Shown: positions 21,780 to 33,435 of the stretch, in pieces
Numbering within the stretch: position 1 is the stretch's first letter
Layout of the letters: each line of letters begins with the position of its first letter
Assembly: GCA_007922225.1 (NCBI GenBank)
Contig: ML679970.1
Span: forward strand, 44,545,157-44,609,156
DNA: 64,000 bases
Direction of reading: 5' to 3'
From: Emydura subglobosa
Taxonomy: Eukaryota > Chordata > Testudines > Chelidae
Position numbers and translations under genes: made by a program
The notes under the pieces: model-generated
The model's input: the letters and a program-made list of their open reading frames with translations, nothing else
What the model was told of the DNA's origin: nothing
Database searches by the model: none

Positions 21780-22147
21780 GATTAAGGGGAAAGCTCTATG
21801 GAGGGCAGATCATCTCAGATCTGCCTCCCATGGGGTTTTTGCATCTTCCTTTTAACCATCTGGCACTGTCCACTGTCAGACAGGATATTGGACTAGATCA
21901 ATGATTCTCAACTGGTGCTCCGCAGAACCCTGGAGTTCCACGGGAACACTGTTAGGGTTCCGTGAGAAAGTGACATCGTGCCGCCGAGAGCAGCTGTTCG
22001 CCACACCGCTGAAAAAGGGAAGATGTCCCGGATTTTTCAGCAGAGGGTATTGAGTATGAGTGTAAAGGGTTCCGAGGGAAATTTAATTGAGAAATGCTGG
22101 ACTAGATGGACCTGGTGTTTGATCCAGTCTGGCAATTCCTAAGTTCC
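21780..22147 (+). mobile_element. LINE 3' tail (CR1-like), split by a hAT insertion
   Basis: The left part (21795-21898) contains CATCTGGCACTGTCCACTGTCAGACAGGATATTGGACTAGAT and the right part (22100-22147) continues GACTAGATGGACCTGGTGTTTGATCCAGTCTGGCAATTCCTAAGTTC. Together these make the usual non-coding tail of this LINE group (compare the reverse copy at 26.3-26.7 kb). Confidence 0.7.
21899..22099. mobile_element. hAT-type non-autonomous transposon, 201 bp, with 8-bp target duplication
   Basis: The insert starts CAATGATTCTCAACTGG and ends AATTGAGAAATGCTG, giving hAT-like inverted ends of the CAGNGNTTCTCAA type. It is flanked by the perfect 8-bp direct repeat GACTAGAT (21891-21898 and 22100-22107), which is the target-site size of hAT transposases. 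It interrupts a LINE tail and is therefore younger than that copy. Confidence 0.85.
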
Positions 22148-25100
22148 TGCGGAAACAGGATATGTAAAACTGGGGGCATTCAACTAAAGTATTGGAATAT
22201 TTGAACTAGATACTAGCAGAACAGGACATATTTGACATGGTCTAGCGCAGTCCACAAGAGAACAGCCCTCCCACACTGAATTACTTAAATTATTTTGATA
22301 TTGTACACAGATCCATTCTGTTTCTACATCACACAATTCTCCATACACACACTTCCCAGAAGTTGGTATACAAGCAGAAAGTTCTTATGTTTTTTAACCA
22401 ACGTTTTCTCATATGAACCCAAATAAAATGGTTGTTTCAGCCTGTGGGCAACAAGCCATTTTATTTATTTATTTGATTAATTACTAGTTTGATTGCAAAA
22501 TTTATTGGGAAAACCTTATTCTCAACCCATTTTAGGCTTAGTTCATTTGTATGGTGATGGTTTTTGAACTTTGTAATAAGGGGCCCACTTCAGCCTATCT
22601 CCCAGCTGACTAATTTTGCACCTCCAAAGCTTTTTCTTTTCTTTTCTTTTTCTTTTTTTTTTTTTTTGCAAGCATTGCCCAGTGTGACTTATTGATTCCT
22701 TATAAAATAAAGAAAAAAATCCCATGAGGGAAAATACTTCTTATCACTGACCTTTCTACATCACAGGGCGTTATCCTGTTCGGAAATCTATTGGTCAATA
22801 TTCCCGACCCTTCCTCATTTCTTCCAATTTACCACCTCCGAGTGTCGATTACACAGCATGACAGTCTGTTGCTCTGTTCTTAACCTCTGCTCTCTCCCAG
22901 AGGTTAGCTACAGCGGATGTTATAGCTGCCACTTTCCAATCTTGACGCTCTTGGGTCTCCGTTGGTCATTATTCAGGAGAACAGCCTATTTCTCATCTCT
23001 TAACATCTGCTACCATTTCACATTCCTTGTTCCACCATGGTACACTTTTCCTATCTGTAGGTAGTGTTGGTTTCCTAAGAATAGCTAGGTTGGCTGGTTC
23101 TGATCCCCTTATTAACACTACTACAGAATTCCTCAATATCCTCATTTATGCTTTGCTCACTCACATATTTCTCATTTTGGTTTCTAAAGATTTTCCAGTC
23201 GGTTACATAGCACAGAGATCTTTCATAGCAAAGTTCTTTCCTCACCATTTACATGGATGCCATCTAGTCTGTATTATACAGCTTTACCTCTTTCCTCTTC
23301 CCTCTGGTGGTCCCTTGGCAGTATGATTTCCCCTTTCCAGCCCTTCCATTTATGCTGCTATTGATTTGTGCCTGGCACAGTGTCACCACAACTTTCCCCT
23401 TCCTTATGCCTTCTGCCCTCTAGATGGCTAAGAACATAACCTCTCATTTCTGACTTTCTGCTAGGCATGGTCTATTTCATATTATAGAGGCTAGGAAATG
23501 CTCAGTCAATTTTAGTGACACCAATGAGCCCAGAGAGCCAAAGGTGTTAACATGACCCTGCCACTGTACATCATGAAATAGCTAAATATGGGTTGGAGTT
23601 TGGAATGCTTCGTTTCATGGCAAGCACATCAGAAAAATCATGCAAAAATTTGGAAAAGATTAGTATACACGACATAAAGGACTTTGATTCAGGAATTGAG
23701 TGGTTCTACAAAACAATCTAAATTAAAACTTACCTAAGTGCTGTTTTCAGAGACAGGCTATTGGTTTGAACGCCTTCTTTTGTCAGAGTCCTTACTGGGG
23801 AAGGTGGAGTTAGCTGTGGTCTTGGATTTTTACTCAGCTGTGAATTTTGTGGTCACTTTTCCTGCTTGTGACAAAACAGACAGAATAGGGGAGAAGAGAG
23901 AGGATAGCAAAGATGTGGGAATATGGCTTTTTATTGACGTTCTTGGGATTTGAGGCAGCTGGTCCGTGGACAAATGCTTTGGACTGCCACGTTGGATGTG
24001 AGTGCTCTTGCTCTGTCTGGGTTCAATTCCCCAGTCTGGGACATCTCTTCTTGGTCTGGGCAGGGTCTTCTATTTCACTGGTCATTCTGAGGTTGGGCAG
24101 GGCTGGATGGCCGCCTCCTTGTGCCAATGCCTTGCGATGCAATTGGACTCAGAATCTGGTCAAAAGAGATGGACAGTGAAATGCAGTAAAGTCGGGGTGG
24201 GGGGTGAAGAAAATGATGAAAAAAACAGGCCACATGAATTCAGAGCCACCTGGATCGCTTCGTGAGCTGAGGGCAAACAAATAGTCTGTGTTTTAATACA
24301 GCTAAATGTAAATGTATGCATCTAGGGAAAAAGAACATGGGCCAAACGTGCAAGGTCCGGCATTCTGTCCTGGGAAGCAGTGATTCTCCACCACTGTCAA
24401 TTTTAAAATCAAAATTGTGTATTTTGATAGTTCTGCTCTTGTTGAAAAATAATTATTTTGGGGACGCTCCATGGCCTGTGTTCTGCAGACTCTATGATCA
24501 CAGTCATCCCCTATGGCCTTGGTATCTATAAATTATCTCTAGGAACAACTTCCAGGGGGATGTGAGAGCTTCTTCATCATTTGGAGTCTTTAAATACAGT
24601 TTGGATATCTTTCTGAAAGGTACCCCTGTTTTCACCGTAGCTTTCTGGGATTCATTCAGGAATCACAAGCTGAGGTTCATGATTTTGAAGGAGGTGATTA
24701 CCCTCATGGCCCCTTCTGGTCTTAAAATGTTAGAATCTATGAACAGTTCACTGAAAGCAATAGTCCATATTCCCCTCTAACTTAAACTGGTGTAAAAGAG
24801 AAGTCATGTAGTTGAGGTGAATAGATTCAAGTCAGTGTAAACCTCATCTAGGTAAGAAATGTTGGGCTCTTTATCACATATGTATCATAAGATTGATGGA
24901 GTTTTGATGTGTCTTAAAGTGTCATTATTTGAGATTGATGTATAATTTGTTATGGAACAGTACTTATGTGTGAAGCTTTTCACATACTTCTGTATTCAGA
25001 AGGCATCAATGCCCCTCCTATTGGATTAACACATAACTCCCATGTTCTTGGTTTGGAGCTGTAGTCAGGGTTTTGACATGCGTCTACTAAAAAATGTGTC

Positions 25101-26309
25101 CAGGCTTCCAAATCATTATCACATTTTATCAACGTTTAGACAGTAGCAAATTCTCTGGATTCCTAGCAACACCTAAGGATGAAAATCCCAGCTGACTCTT
25201 CCAACACCTTTGTGCTAACCTGTTTGCAGCTACTGAGAAATTTGGGAGTTCAATAACTGATGTATAAACACAGTACCAGAACTCTTCGATGGACGGATTC
25301 TAAACTTTTTCTTTGTTTAATATATCCCATTGGTGATGGAGGATCTATAATTAGTCCCTTTGGGTATTAATTCAAAACAACATTTATTACATCATGTCCC
25401 CTGAAATGTTGCTAGTTAGTTTTCAATGGCATGGACCAAACTGCTCCTTGGTGCAACTCCTCTCATTTCACTGTGGTCGCACCAGTGACGTGTCTGAACC
25501 AGCATGCTTTTATCACAGACATTTTGATCCAGGTTCTGATCACAGATACACAGCTGGAGTAAGCAGAATTAGTCCATATTTACACCAGAGTGACTGATTT
25601 GAGAATCTGGGCCATTGTGAACATTCAAAGTTCTCCAGCATCTCAAAGTAGGAATGTGTCATAAAATCCGAATCTCAGAAGGAGAACACAGAAGAAGCAG
25701 AGCTTGTTGTGCTTCCATTGTAACCAAACTGTGCTGCCTTGGACTAGAGGCAAATGCACCAGACACTGTACATACACACACAAACACACACAGTCCTGGC
25801 ATTTCATTGCCAAACACAGGGCCAGTGTTCTAAAGCTATTTATTTGCCTAAAGATGCATATAGTAACCTAGTGAGATTTTCAAAAGCAATGGGGGGTAGA
25901 TTTAGAAGAGTACATAATCTCCTAAGTACTACTCTAAGTGCCTAAATCCCAGAATCAGGCCCCAATGAGATTCTCTAAACCCCTGATCAGCTGCCCCCAA
26001 ACTCTGTAGGTGCCAAGGCCAAAATTTTTGCAGTAAAAGTTCCCTAGGTGCCTACATTTCTGCTTCTGGATATGGGCACTGCAATCTCAGACCAGACGTC
26101 CCAACGTTTATCTCTCAGAGCAATGCATGAACCATGGGAAGATAGATGTTCCTCGGCCTATCTCCCCTGCAGTGTCCGAGCTCACTTACCAGTTTGGGTC
26201 CCACAAGCCAGCTCTCCCAAAAAGGTGGGGACTTCCTCAGTCTGTCTAGTTGGAGCGGTTCCACTCTGGCTGAAAAATGGAACAGTCATTGGGCCAGAGA
26301 GAAAATATA
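22148..26309. other. Long stretch without a gene
   Basis: A pyrimidine-rich microsatellite-like tract (TTTTC/T-run) lies at 22634-22668. At 22880-23330 there is a pyrimidine-rich segment that could be old reverse LINE sequence but has no motif I can name. At about 25530-25600 a GGTGTAAATC-family relic is present (CAGATACACAGCTGGAGTAAGCAG ... ATTTACACCAGAG). At 25870-25965 an AGTGCCTAAATCCCAG word marks the AGGCGCCTA palindromic family. No coding sequence is supported. Confidence 0.5.
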
Positions 26310-26720
26310 AGATTGAGTAAGAACAGCCACAGTGGCTCAGACCAACAGTCCATCTAGCTCAGTCTCCTGCCTTCCGAGACTGGCCAGTACCAGATGCTTT
26401 AGAGAGAATGAACAGAACAGGGCAATTTTGAGTGATCCACCCCCTGTCTTCCAGTCCTATCTCCTGGTAATCAAAGGCCAAAGGACACCCAGAGCATGGT
26501 GTTGTGTCCCTGACCATTGAGGCTAATAGCCATTGACAGACCTATCCTCCGTGATATTAGCTAATTCTGTCTTGACCCAAGTGATATTTTTCACCTTCAC
26601 TACATCCCCAGGAAACAAGCTCAAAGGCTGACTGTGAGTGGTGTGAAAAAGTGCATCCATGTCTTTGTTTTAACCCTGCTGCCTATGAATTTCATTAGGT
26701 GACCCTTGGTTTTTGCATTT
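26310..26720 (-). mobile_element. CR1-type LINE 3' fragment
   Basis: Reading in reverse of the LINE: GTGGCTCAGACCAACAGTCCATCTAGCTCAGTCTCCTGCCTTCCGA, GATCCACCCCCTGTCTTCC, GGCTAATAGCCATTGACAGACCTATCCTCC, and CCTGCTGCCTATGAATTTCATTAGGTGACCC. These blocks appear in the usual order of this LINE tail. Non-coding. Confidence 0.75.
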
Positions 26721-27841
26721 TGTGGTTGGGTAAATGCCTGTAGGGTCTGGTGGTTGGCCCACTTCCCTGGGAGATGAGAGCCCGGAGCTCCAGACTGCCT
26801 CCTTCAATGATTTTTTTGTTATTTATCTTGCCTCTCTGATAGTTTGAAAATCCTTTTTACTCTAAATCTTTTGTTTTTCTGCTGAAAGTTAACAATACTG
26901 TGGGTTAAGAAGGCTGTCAGGGTTACTGTATTTGCCACTGGTCACTGAAGGAAAGAAGTACAGGTGTTGAACAATTTAGGCCCACCGGGTAAGCACGGTG
27001 GATACACGGAGAGCTGTAACCTGGAGTCTGGGCTAAGATCCAGACACCAGAGTGGACGCACTCAGAGAGGGATGACAGAAGTGCAGCTCACCTTGCAACT
27101 ATGATAACTTGGCATCCTTGTGAGTGTCAGCAATGGTTTAGGGCCTGCCATGGGACTGAGCCATGCAGGAGAGCAGCTCAGGGCTCTGTACTGGAAAAGG
27201 TCGCTCTTCAGTGCTTTCATGGTCTTCCTTCACCTGGTCCAACGTCCATTGACCTGAGTGGGGCAGAGTTAGGCCAGCACTGAGCCCTTTGTAAAATATA
27301 CGTTAGGTAGTAAATGTTCCCCACAGTATTTTGTTCAACCTTTTCATCCAGAAAAGGGCTGGGCTTTTCAAAGAAGGCTGAGACAGTGAGGATCCTAACT
27401 ACTGTTGATTTCAACAGGACTTCATCATCTAACTTTGTTAAATGCCTTTGAAAATCCCAGCCAGGTTTTCTATAAATTCCTTTATCAGAATAAGCAATCC
27501 CACAGCCTAGAACACCCCTGTGAAGGAAGTTCTTTTTGGTTTTTCTGTTGGTGTGTTCAGCTCATTTTTTATCATATTCAGCCTAAACTTGCTCTTTTCC
27601 AGCTAACTCCACCTTGACTAATTCCTCTCCCCTACACAACGGACACAGTATCAGGACTCCACATAGTTGTTGCGTCACCTGGTTAGTTGTTATATCTCAG
27701 TTCCCAAAGTTCTCTGTCCTATACAGTCTGTTAAAAAAAATCCAGTTCTGCAATATATAGCTGCTTTTTCATGCTGGCTAGTCCCACCATTAAGGATGGG
27801 GAAACCATCATATCTGTAATAAAACCGTTCAGATACTTTAT
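26721..27841. other. No gene recognised
   Basis: Intergenic sequence without a supported frame or a repeat that I can name. Confidence 0.45.
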
Positions 27842-28556
27842 TCCCTAGAGTGAGCTTCCTGGCTAGGCAGCAGTTTAGCAAAAAGGCCTGGGGGTTACAG
27901 TAGATAAAAAGATGGACATGAGTCAACAGTGTGCCCTTATTGACATCAAGGGTAATGGCATATCAAGTTGCATTTGTAGAAATATTGCCAGCAGATCGAG
28001 GGAAGTGATTATTCCCCTCTATTTGGCACTGGTGAGGCCACATTTAGAGTACTGTATCCAGTTCTCGGCCCACAACTACAGGAAGGATGTGCACACATTG
28101 GAGGGAGTCCAGCAGAGGGCAACAAAAATGATTATGGGGCTGGAGCATATGATTTATGAGGTGAGGCTGAGGGAACTAGGCTTGTTTAGTCAGCAAAAGA
28201 GAAGAATGAGGGGGAATTTGATAGCAGTCTTTAACTACCTGAAAGGGGGTTCCAGGGAGGGTGGAGCTAGGCTATTCTCAGCAGTGGCAGATGACAGAAC
28301 AAGGAGCAATGGTCTCAAGTTGCAGTTGGGGAGCTTTAGGTTGAATATTATGAAAACATTTTTCACTAGGGGGGTGGTGAAGCACTGGAATTAGTTACCT
28401 AGAGAAGTGGTGGAATCTCCATCCTTAGGGGTTTTAAGGCCTGGCTTGACCAAGCACTAGTTGGGATGATTTAGTTGGGGTTAGTCCAGCTTTGAGCAGG
28501 GGGTTGGACTGGATGAGCTCCTGACGTCCCTTCCAGCTCTATGATTCTATGATTTG
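27842..28556 (+). mobile_element. CR1 LINE, 5'-truncated 3' end
   Basis: The copy holds the C-terminal end of the CR1 ORF2 in partial frame (a 160-codon stretch from 27912 including PLYLALVRPHLEYCIQFSAHNYRKDVHTLEGVQQRATKMI). It then holds the 3' untranslated tail (GGGGTGGTGAAGCACTGGAATTAG ... GGGGGTTGGACTGGATGAGC) and ends in the CR1 signature repeat ATGATTCTATGAT at 28541-28553. LINE copies usually lose their 5' end on insertion, as here. Confidence 0.9.
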
Positions 28557-31480
28557 GTCTGTTCTTCCTCCGCTTTCTTTGATACAATATAAAGAAAAAC
28601 CCTGCAGAAAAGACAGAGGCTTCCTGTTCCACTGTGGATAATGGATGAAAGAGTCATTTGAGAAGACGGAGAAAGAAAGAATGAAAGAAAAGGACTCTAG
28701 ACCTGTTCAATTGTGCGAGGGTGGGTCTGTGGGCAGGTGCTGGATGCAATGGGGGGTGTGGGTGTGAGTGAACTCGCTAGAGAGAGTTGCCAGAGTGCCA
28801 TGGGGGAAGGGAGCTGGCTGGGAAGGCTGGCCAAAGTGGACGTGGGGGGATCCAGTTAGGGGAGGCAGAACACAAGGCTGGACACAAGGCTCTTGTTCTT
28901 GTTGTACAGGGGGCTAGGAGTTCAACTAAAACTAAATTTTGCATAAGCCCTTATTTACACCATCCGTTAGGAATTATTCCTCCAGGGCAACTGAAGCATA
29001 GAGAGCTGAGGTAATTCAGTTGCGTAGCTGAGCTTAGATCACAAGAGCTTCAGGTGACTTGATGTCCTCTCTATAACTCCTGCTGCCTGGCTGCCCTTGT
29101 TATCATTGTACATGGGGATTGTCAAGGCAGTTGAAGGGAGTTAGGCCCCCAATACGTGTATGCCTTACTCTCCTTCAGGGTCCTTTGCAAATTTCAGCCT
29201 TCATAGTTCTGAAAGTCAAGAGAAGCCCAGGCCTTGGAAGATGCCAAGAGAGACCCAGGGCCAGAATTACAAAGGGGTTTAGGAATATAAAGAAGCTGAT
29301 AGTTTCCTTGTGGGATTTGCAGTAACACCTCAGTAAATTAAGTGCCTAATTCCCATTGGATGCCCATGGGATTTAGCTACCTGACAGATTTAGGAGCTTT
29401 GGGAAATCCCAGTATATACCTGTCCCACCTTTAGGTGCCCAAATCCCTTGGTAACCCCAGCCCACAGAAAGCCCAGAAGCTGGGCTGGAGTCAGGAAACC
29501 CTGGGGGATATCCTAGGGCCTGGGCTGGGCAGGGGGTCAGACTAGAGGAGCAGAACGGCCCCTTTTGACTTTAAAATGGATGAGTCTATAAAGTTTTGCC
29601 TCTGGGCCTCTGCTTTTGAGCTGTTCAGGTCTGTCGGGAGTGAGTCTCACAAGCCCTTAGGAAATAGACATGGGTAAATCACCTTCCCGCAGCATCACTC
29701 CTTTAATACCAGTGACGCTCAAAGCCAGCTACACACTGCTCAGCTGCAGAGAGCAACCGGTCTGAGTCTAGTTCTGTCAGGTCATGCTCAGAGTGAGGGG
29801 TGTGATGATGCTTACACACTTGTGTCCTTGGCATCTAGATAGATAGATAGATAATGACCGAAGAATCCTGGAGGTGGACGACCGGAGTCATCACCTCTTG
29901 GGGAAAAATCCACAGAGGCCAGTACAGTAAGTGTGCTATTTCCATTAAATATATGTGTGGAGATTAACATACAAGGGACATTTAAAGAACACGAATCAGA
30001 ATTGCTGTCAGCATTCGGTAAGGATTTCACTGTTAAGTTACACAAATAACTACAGACAGTCAGAAGAAACAAAAATTCTTGCTTTCGAAAATGTCAACTT
30101 TTCATCAGAAACCCCAAACCCGTTTTTTTTCTCCTTTAGGCAACTGAAAACTTTCAGCTGAGAAGTGTAAATTTAAGATGAAAACCAAACAGGATTGCTT
30201 GTTGAGTATTCAGTTTTCCAGCATAACAGATTTTCAATGAAAAGACACATGGTGAGAAAAACTTTGTTTTGCTGTAAACCCAATTTTCCATCCAAAAAAG
30301 CAACCAACAAACCAACCATAATTTAACTTAAAATTTCCAACCAGACTTAATCTTCAAACAAGGGTGGGGAAACTTTAATGTTGGCTAATAACACCATAAC
30401 TGGAAACCCATTGATTCGGTTGCATCTGTTTGATTTCTGTTTCAAAGGAAAGTAAAACTGAGTAACAGCAAAGCCGATACCCACAAAATATGTGTTACAG
30501 GGACTAGGAGCTTTGAACCCAGTTTCAGAATTGAACACAGCAGCCAGATCTGTCTATCCTGACATGGTGCTTAGATGGACAGGGAGGAGGTCACTGGGAC
30601 TAGAAACCTCTTTGTCTAGCACCATAACCAGGCTCCATCTCTGCTGACAGCTGAGCACACAAATACTGTAACTAGGTGCACAGAATATACACATAATAAT
30701 ACACAGCCCGTCCCACAAAGAGCTCACAGTCATAGTAGACCAGGCAGAGAAAGGGAGGGAGGGAAAGAGTCTCCCAGGGAGGGGAAGTGACTGGCTGAAG
30801 GTTATACAGCAGGTCAATGGCAGAGCCAAGAACAGAACCCAGGTGTCCCGATTGCCACTGACCCGCAGAGCACAGACACAAAGTCACAAAAGGAAACGAT
30901 ACAGCACAGCAGTAACTGAGCCGTGCCACTAACCATCGTCACACAGCTTTGTAAGCGTGACTGGCACTGGGGGCCATAAATCAATGTGTGAATTGGCATC
31001 AGGCTGGCTATGTGGAATCATCACAGCCGAGTGGCCATGTCGGACGCTGGGTGAGTCCATGTCATATTTCCCTGACAATGGGACTGAGGCTGTGCTGGTG
31101 TTTTACAGTTTCTGTTCCAGGCCCAAGCTGTAGCCTGCTGTTGGTCACAATAGAGGGACTTTCTTTGCTAGGACTGTTGGATTTGGCGTGTACCTTGTTC
31201 CATCTTCTTAATGCATTTTATCAAGCCAGGTCGTGGCTCAGATCTTCACATGGTGTGAACGGACCCAGCTTCCAAGATGTGTGTGAATTGACATCAGTGG
31301 GATAACGCACCGGACTAGTCGTTTCATTCTCCGCAGTGAGGAGCCCTCACCGCTCCTGCTCAGTGGGTGTGATCAGGGCTGTGCTCTGACAGTCACATTG
31401 CCAGTTATTATGGAGAGAGGAATCAGGGTCATTCTCTCGGTCACTCTAATCCTCACCGTTGCCCTTCTCCTTCCCTCTGC
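28557..31480. other. Intergenic upstream of the OR14 gene; short repeats only
   Basis: Fragments seen: a MIR-like piece at about 28965-29060; an AGGTGCCCAAATCCC palindrome-family piece at 29330-29450; a (TAGA)n tract at 29836-29853; the AAAATTTTC-family at about 30060-30350; and a reverse MIR-like copy at 30700-30880 (GGGGAAGTGACTGGCTGAAGGTTATACAGCAGG ... AACAGAACCCAGGTGTCC). The last 160 bp before 31481 are homologous to the intron end of the OR14 copy at 60 kb. Confidence 0.55.
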
Positions 31481-31482
31481 AG
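31481..31482 (+). promoter_or_regulatory. Splice acceptor of the OR14-like coding exon
   Basis: A pyrimidine-rich run, TTGCCCTTCTCCTTCCCTCTGCAG, ends here, 27 nt before the ATG at 31510. The two other OR14 copies in the window have an AG at the same distance from the start-codon position, which supports this as the true acceptor joining a non-coding 5' exon to the coding exon. Confidence 0.7.
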
Positions 31483-31509
31483 GAAGGACACAATGTGCTG
31501 AGTAAGAAA

Positions 31510-32445
31510 ATGTCCAACCGAACCACTGTGACCGAGTTTCTTCTCTTGGGATTCTCTGAGGTGCGGGAGTTGCAGATTTTACACTTTGTGGTGTTTCTAG
31601 TGGTTTACCTGGCAGCCTTGATGGGGAACCTTCTTATCATCACAGTCATAGCCCTCGACCGCCACCTTCACACCCCCATGTACTTCTTCCTGATGAATCT
31701 GTCCATCCTAGACATTGGCTTCATCTCTGTCACTGTCCCCAAATCCATGGCCAATTCCCTCATGAACACCAGGTCTATTTCTTACTCTGGATGCATTGCC
31801 CAAGTCTTTTTCCCCCTCTTCTTTATGGGAACAGATATTTTCCTTCTCACTGTCATGGCGTACGATCGCTATGTCGCCATCTGCCAGCCACTGCACTACG
31901 AGAGAGTGATGAACAGGGGAGCTTGTGCCCAAATGGCAGCTGGGGTCTGGGCCAGCGGTATTCTCTATGCTGCCCTGCACACTGGGAACACATTTGCAGT
32001 ATCCTTCTGCAGAGGCAACAAGGTGGATCAGTTCTTCTGTGAAATTCCTCAGCTACTCAAGCTCACCTGCTCTGACTCCTACCTCACTGAAATGGGGGTC
32101 ATTCTCCTCAGTTTGGGCTTAGTCTTATGCTGCTTTGTTTTTATAATTGTGTCATATGTTCAGATCATCACCACAGTGATAAGAATCCCGTCTGAGCAGG
32201 GCCGGCACAAAGCCTTCTCCACTTGCCTGCCTCACCTCACTGTGCTCTCCTTGTTAGTATGCACTGGTTGCTTTGCCTACCTGAAACCCCTCTCTAGCAC
32301 GACATCACGGCTGGATCTCGTGGTGGCTGTTTTCTATTCCGTGCTGCCTCCAGTGATGAATCCCATCATCTATAGCATGAGAAACAAGGAGATCAAAGCT
32401 TCCCTGCGGAAACTGACAGGGTGGAGGTTATCCACTAAAAATTAA
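31510..32445 (+). CDS. Intact class II olfactory receptor, OR14-like
   Basis: A 311-residue seven-transmembrane odorant receptor. Hallmarks: NRT glycosylation site (3-5), GN (39-40), [16 protein letters not shown] (53-68), MAYDRYVAICQPLHYE (116-131), cysteines 95, 167, 177 and 187, SY (215-216), KAFSTCLPHL (234-243), PVMNPIIYSMRN (281-292). HTGNTFAVSFCRGNKVDQFFCEIPQ in the second extracellular loop and LPHL rather than SSHL after TM6 are features I associate with family 14. The ATG at 31510 is chosen because MSNRT is the usual N-terminus and an intron acceptor lies upstream; the extra residues of the longer open frame back to 31459 would come from the intron's pyrimidine tract. No lesion is seen. 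A two-codon upstream frame (ATG TGC TGA, 31493-31501) lies in the leader. Confidence 0.94.
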   Translation: MSNRTTVTEFLLLGFSEVRELQILHFVVFLVVYLAALMGNLLIITVIALDRHLHTPMYFFLMNLSILDIGFISVTVPKSMANSLMNTRSISYSGCIAQVFFPLFFMGTDIFLLTVMAYDRYVAICQPLHYERVMNRGACAQMAAGVWASGILYAALHTGNTFAVSFCRGNKVDQFFCEIPQLLKLTCSDSYLTEMGVILLSLGLVLCCFVFIIVSYVQIITTVIRIPSEQGRHKAFSTCLPHLTVLSLLVCTGCFAYLKPLSSTTSRLDLVVAVFYSVLPPVMNPIIYSMRNKEIKASLRKLTGWRLSTKN

Positions 32446-32537
32446 AGGTCCATCTTTTTCCTTTGACTGTGATTTCATTCTGTGTTTGTATGAAAAATGA
32501 GTATCCTGTAGCACCTTAAAGACTAACAAATTTCTGA

Positions 32538-32578
32538 GGGCATAAGCTGTCATGGGCTGCAATCCACTTCATCAGATG
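32538..32578 (-). ncRNA. Possible decayed hammerhead-like motif in the Penelope tail
   Basis: On the minus strand the order is CTGATGA (32575-32569), a short self-complementary stem segment, then GACA where a hammerhead would have GAAA, then GCTTATG. Penelope-like elements are known to carry hammerhead ribozymes, but whether this vertebrate tail is one is my inference, and the GAAA to GACA change would inactivate it. Confidence 0.25.
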
Positions 32579-32883
32579 CATGAAATGGAAATCAAAGATA
32601 GGAGGTATATATATACATCCAAGGGTAAAGAACAACAATGGGGAAGGCAAGTGCTAACAAATCCATTCAGTTAGAGTAGATGAGGCCTATTCACAACTAT
32701 TGATTAGAAGGTGAGAATGTGTGAACAGTGACAATTACTACTTGTAATGAGATAACCATTCCAAGTCCCTATTGAGACCCTGTCTGATTGTGTCAAGTTT
32801 GCAGATGAGTTCCAGCTCTGTAGTTTCTCACTGAAGTCTGTTTTTGAAGTTTTTTTGTAGATGTATGGCAACTTTCAAGTCAG

Positions 32884-33267
32884 CTACAGAGTGTCCTGGG
32901 AGATAGAAGTGTTCTCCGACTGGTTTATAGATGTTACTATTTTTATGTCTGATTTGTGTCCATTTATTCTTTTGTGTAGTGACAGTCCAGTTTGGCCAAT
33001 GTACATGGCAGAGGGGCATTGCTGGCACATGACGGCATATATTATATTAGTAGATGTGCAGGTGAATGAGCTCCTGATGCTGTGGCTGATGTGGTTAGGA
33101 CCTGTGATGGTGTCACTAGAGTCAATGTGCGGGCAGATTTGGCAACGTGGTTTGTTGCAGGGATAGGTTCCTCGGTTAGTGTTCTTGTTATATGGTGTAT
33201 GGTTGCTGGTGAGTATTTTCTTCAGGTAGGGGGGCCGTCTGTAAGCAAGGATAGGCCTGTCTCCCAC
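32884..33267 (-). pseudogene. Penelope-like ORF end with GIY-YIG endonuclease domain
   Basis: A 127-codon open frame. Its N-terminal half has the cysteine pairs PCNKPRCQICPHID (36-49) that precede the nuclease in this family. Residues 75-105 read IIYAVMCQQC then PSAMYIGQTG and R100-x3-H104. This matches a GIY-YIG nuclease core in which a second cysteine pair separates the two halves, as in Penelope-type elements. In active elements this domain cuts the target DNA. The frame has no natural start and the catalytic glutamate region downstream is lost, so it is a relic. Confidence 0.75.
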
Positions 33268-33435
33268 AGCTTGAGTGAGTGAGGGATCATCTGCTAGGAT
33301 AGGTTGTAGATCTTTAATAATGTGCTGGAGAGATTTTAGTTGGGGCTATAGGTGATGGCCAGAGGTGTTCTGTTTTCTTTGTTTAGTCTGTCCGGTAGTA
33401 AGTTTGTATAGAAATGTAATCAATGGGTGACATTA

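Larger units (their letters stand above)
32505..33435 (-). mobile_element. Penelope-like retroelement, 3' part
   Basis: The minus strand contains the end of a Penelope-like ORF with a GIY-YIG domain, then a non-coding tail ending in CAGCTTATGCCCTCAG and GTTAGTCTTTAAGGTGCTACAGGAT. That tail is the standard ending of Penelope-like copies in turtles and other reptiles as I know them. The reverse transcriptase is not present. The element ends about 60 bp from the stop of the OR14-like gene, on the opposite strand. Confidence 0.75.

Noticed and set aside
23027..23326. Plus-strand frame of 99 codons with hydrophobic segments (possible OR remnant)
   Set aside because: No OR motif (PMYFFL, DRY, SY, NPIIY) appears in any frame; the residue pattern reflects pyrimidine-rich DNA.
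31459..31509. Longer N-terminus for the OR14-like gene from an upstream in-frame start
   Set aside because: The first codon is TTG, the added residues come from a pyrimidine tract ending in CAG, and the paralogues have the same acceptor position, so this is intron plus leader.
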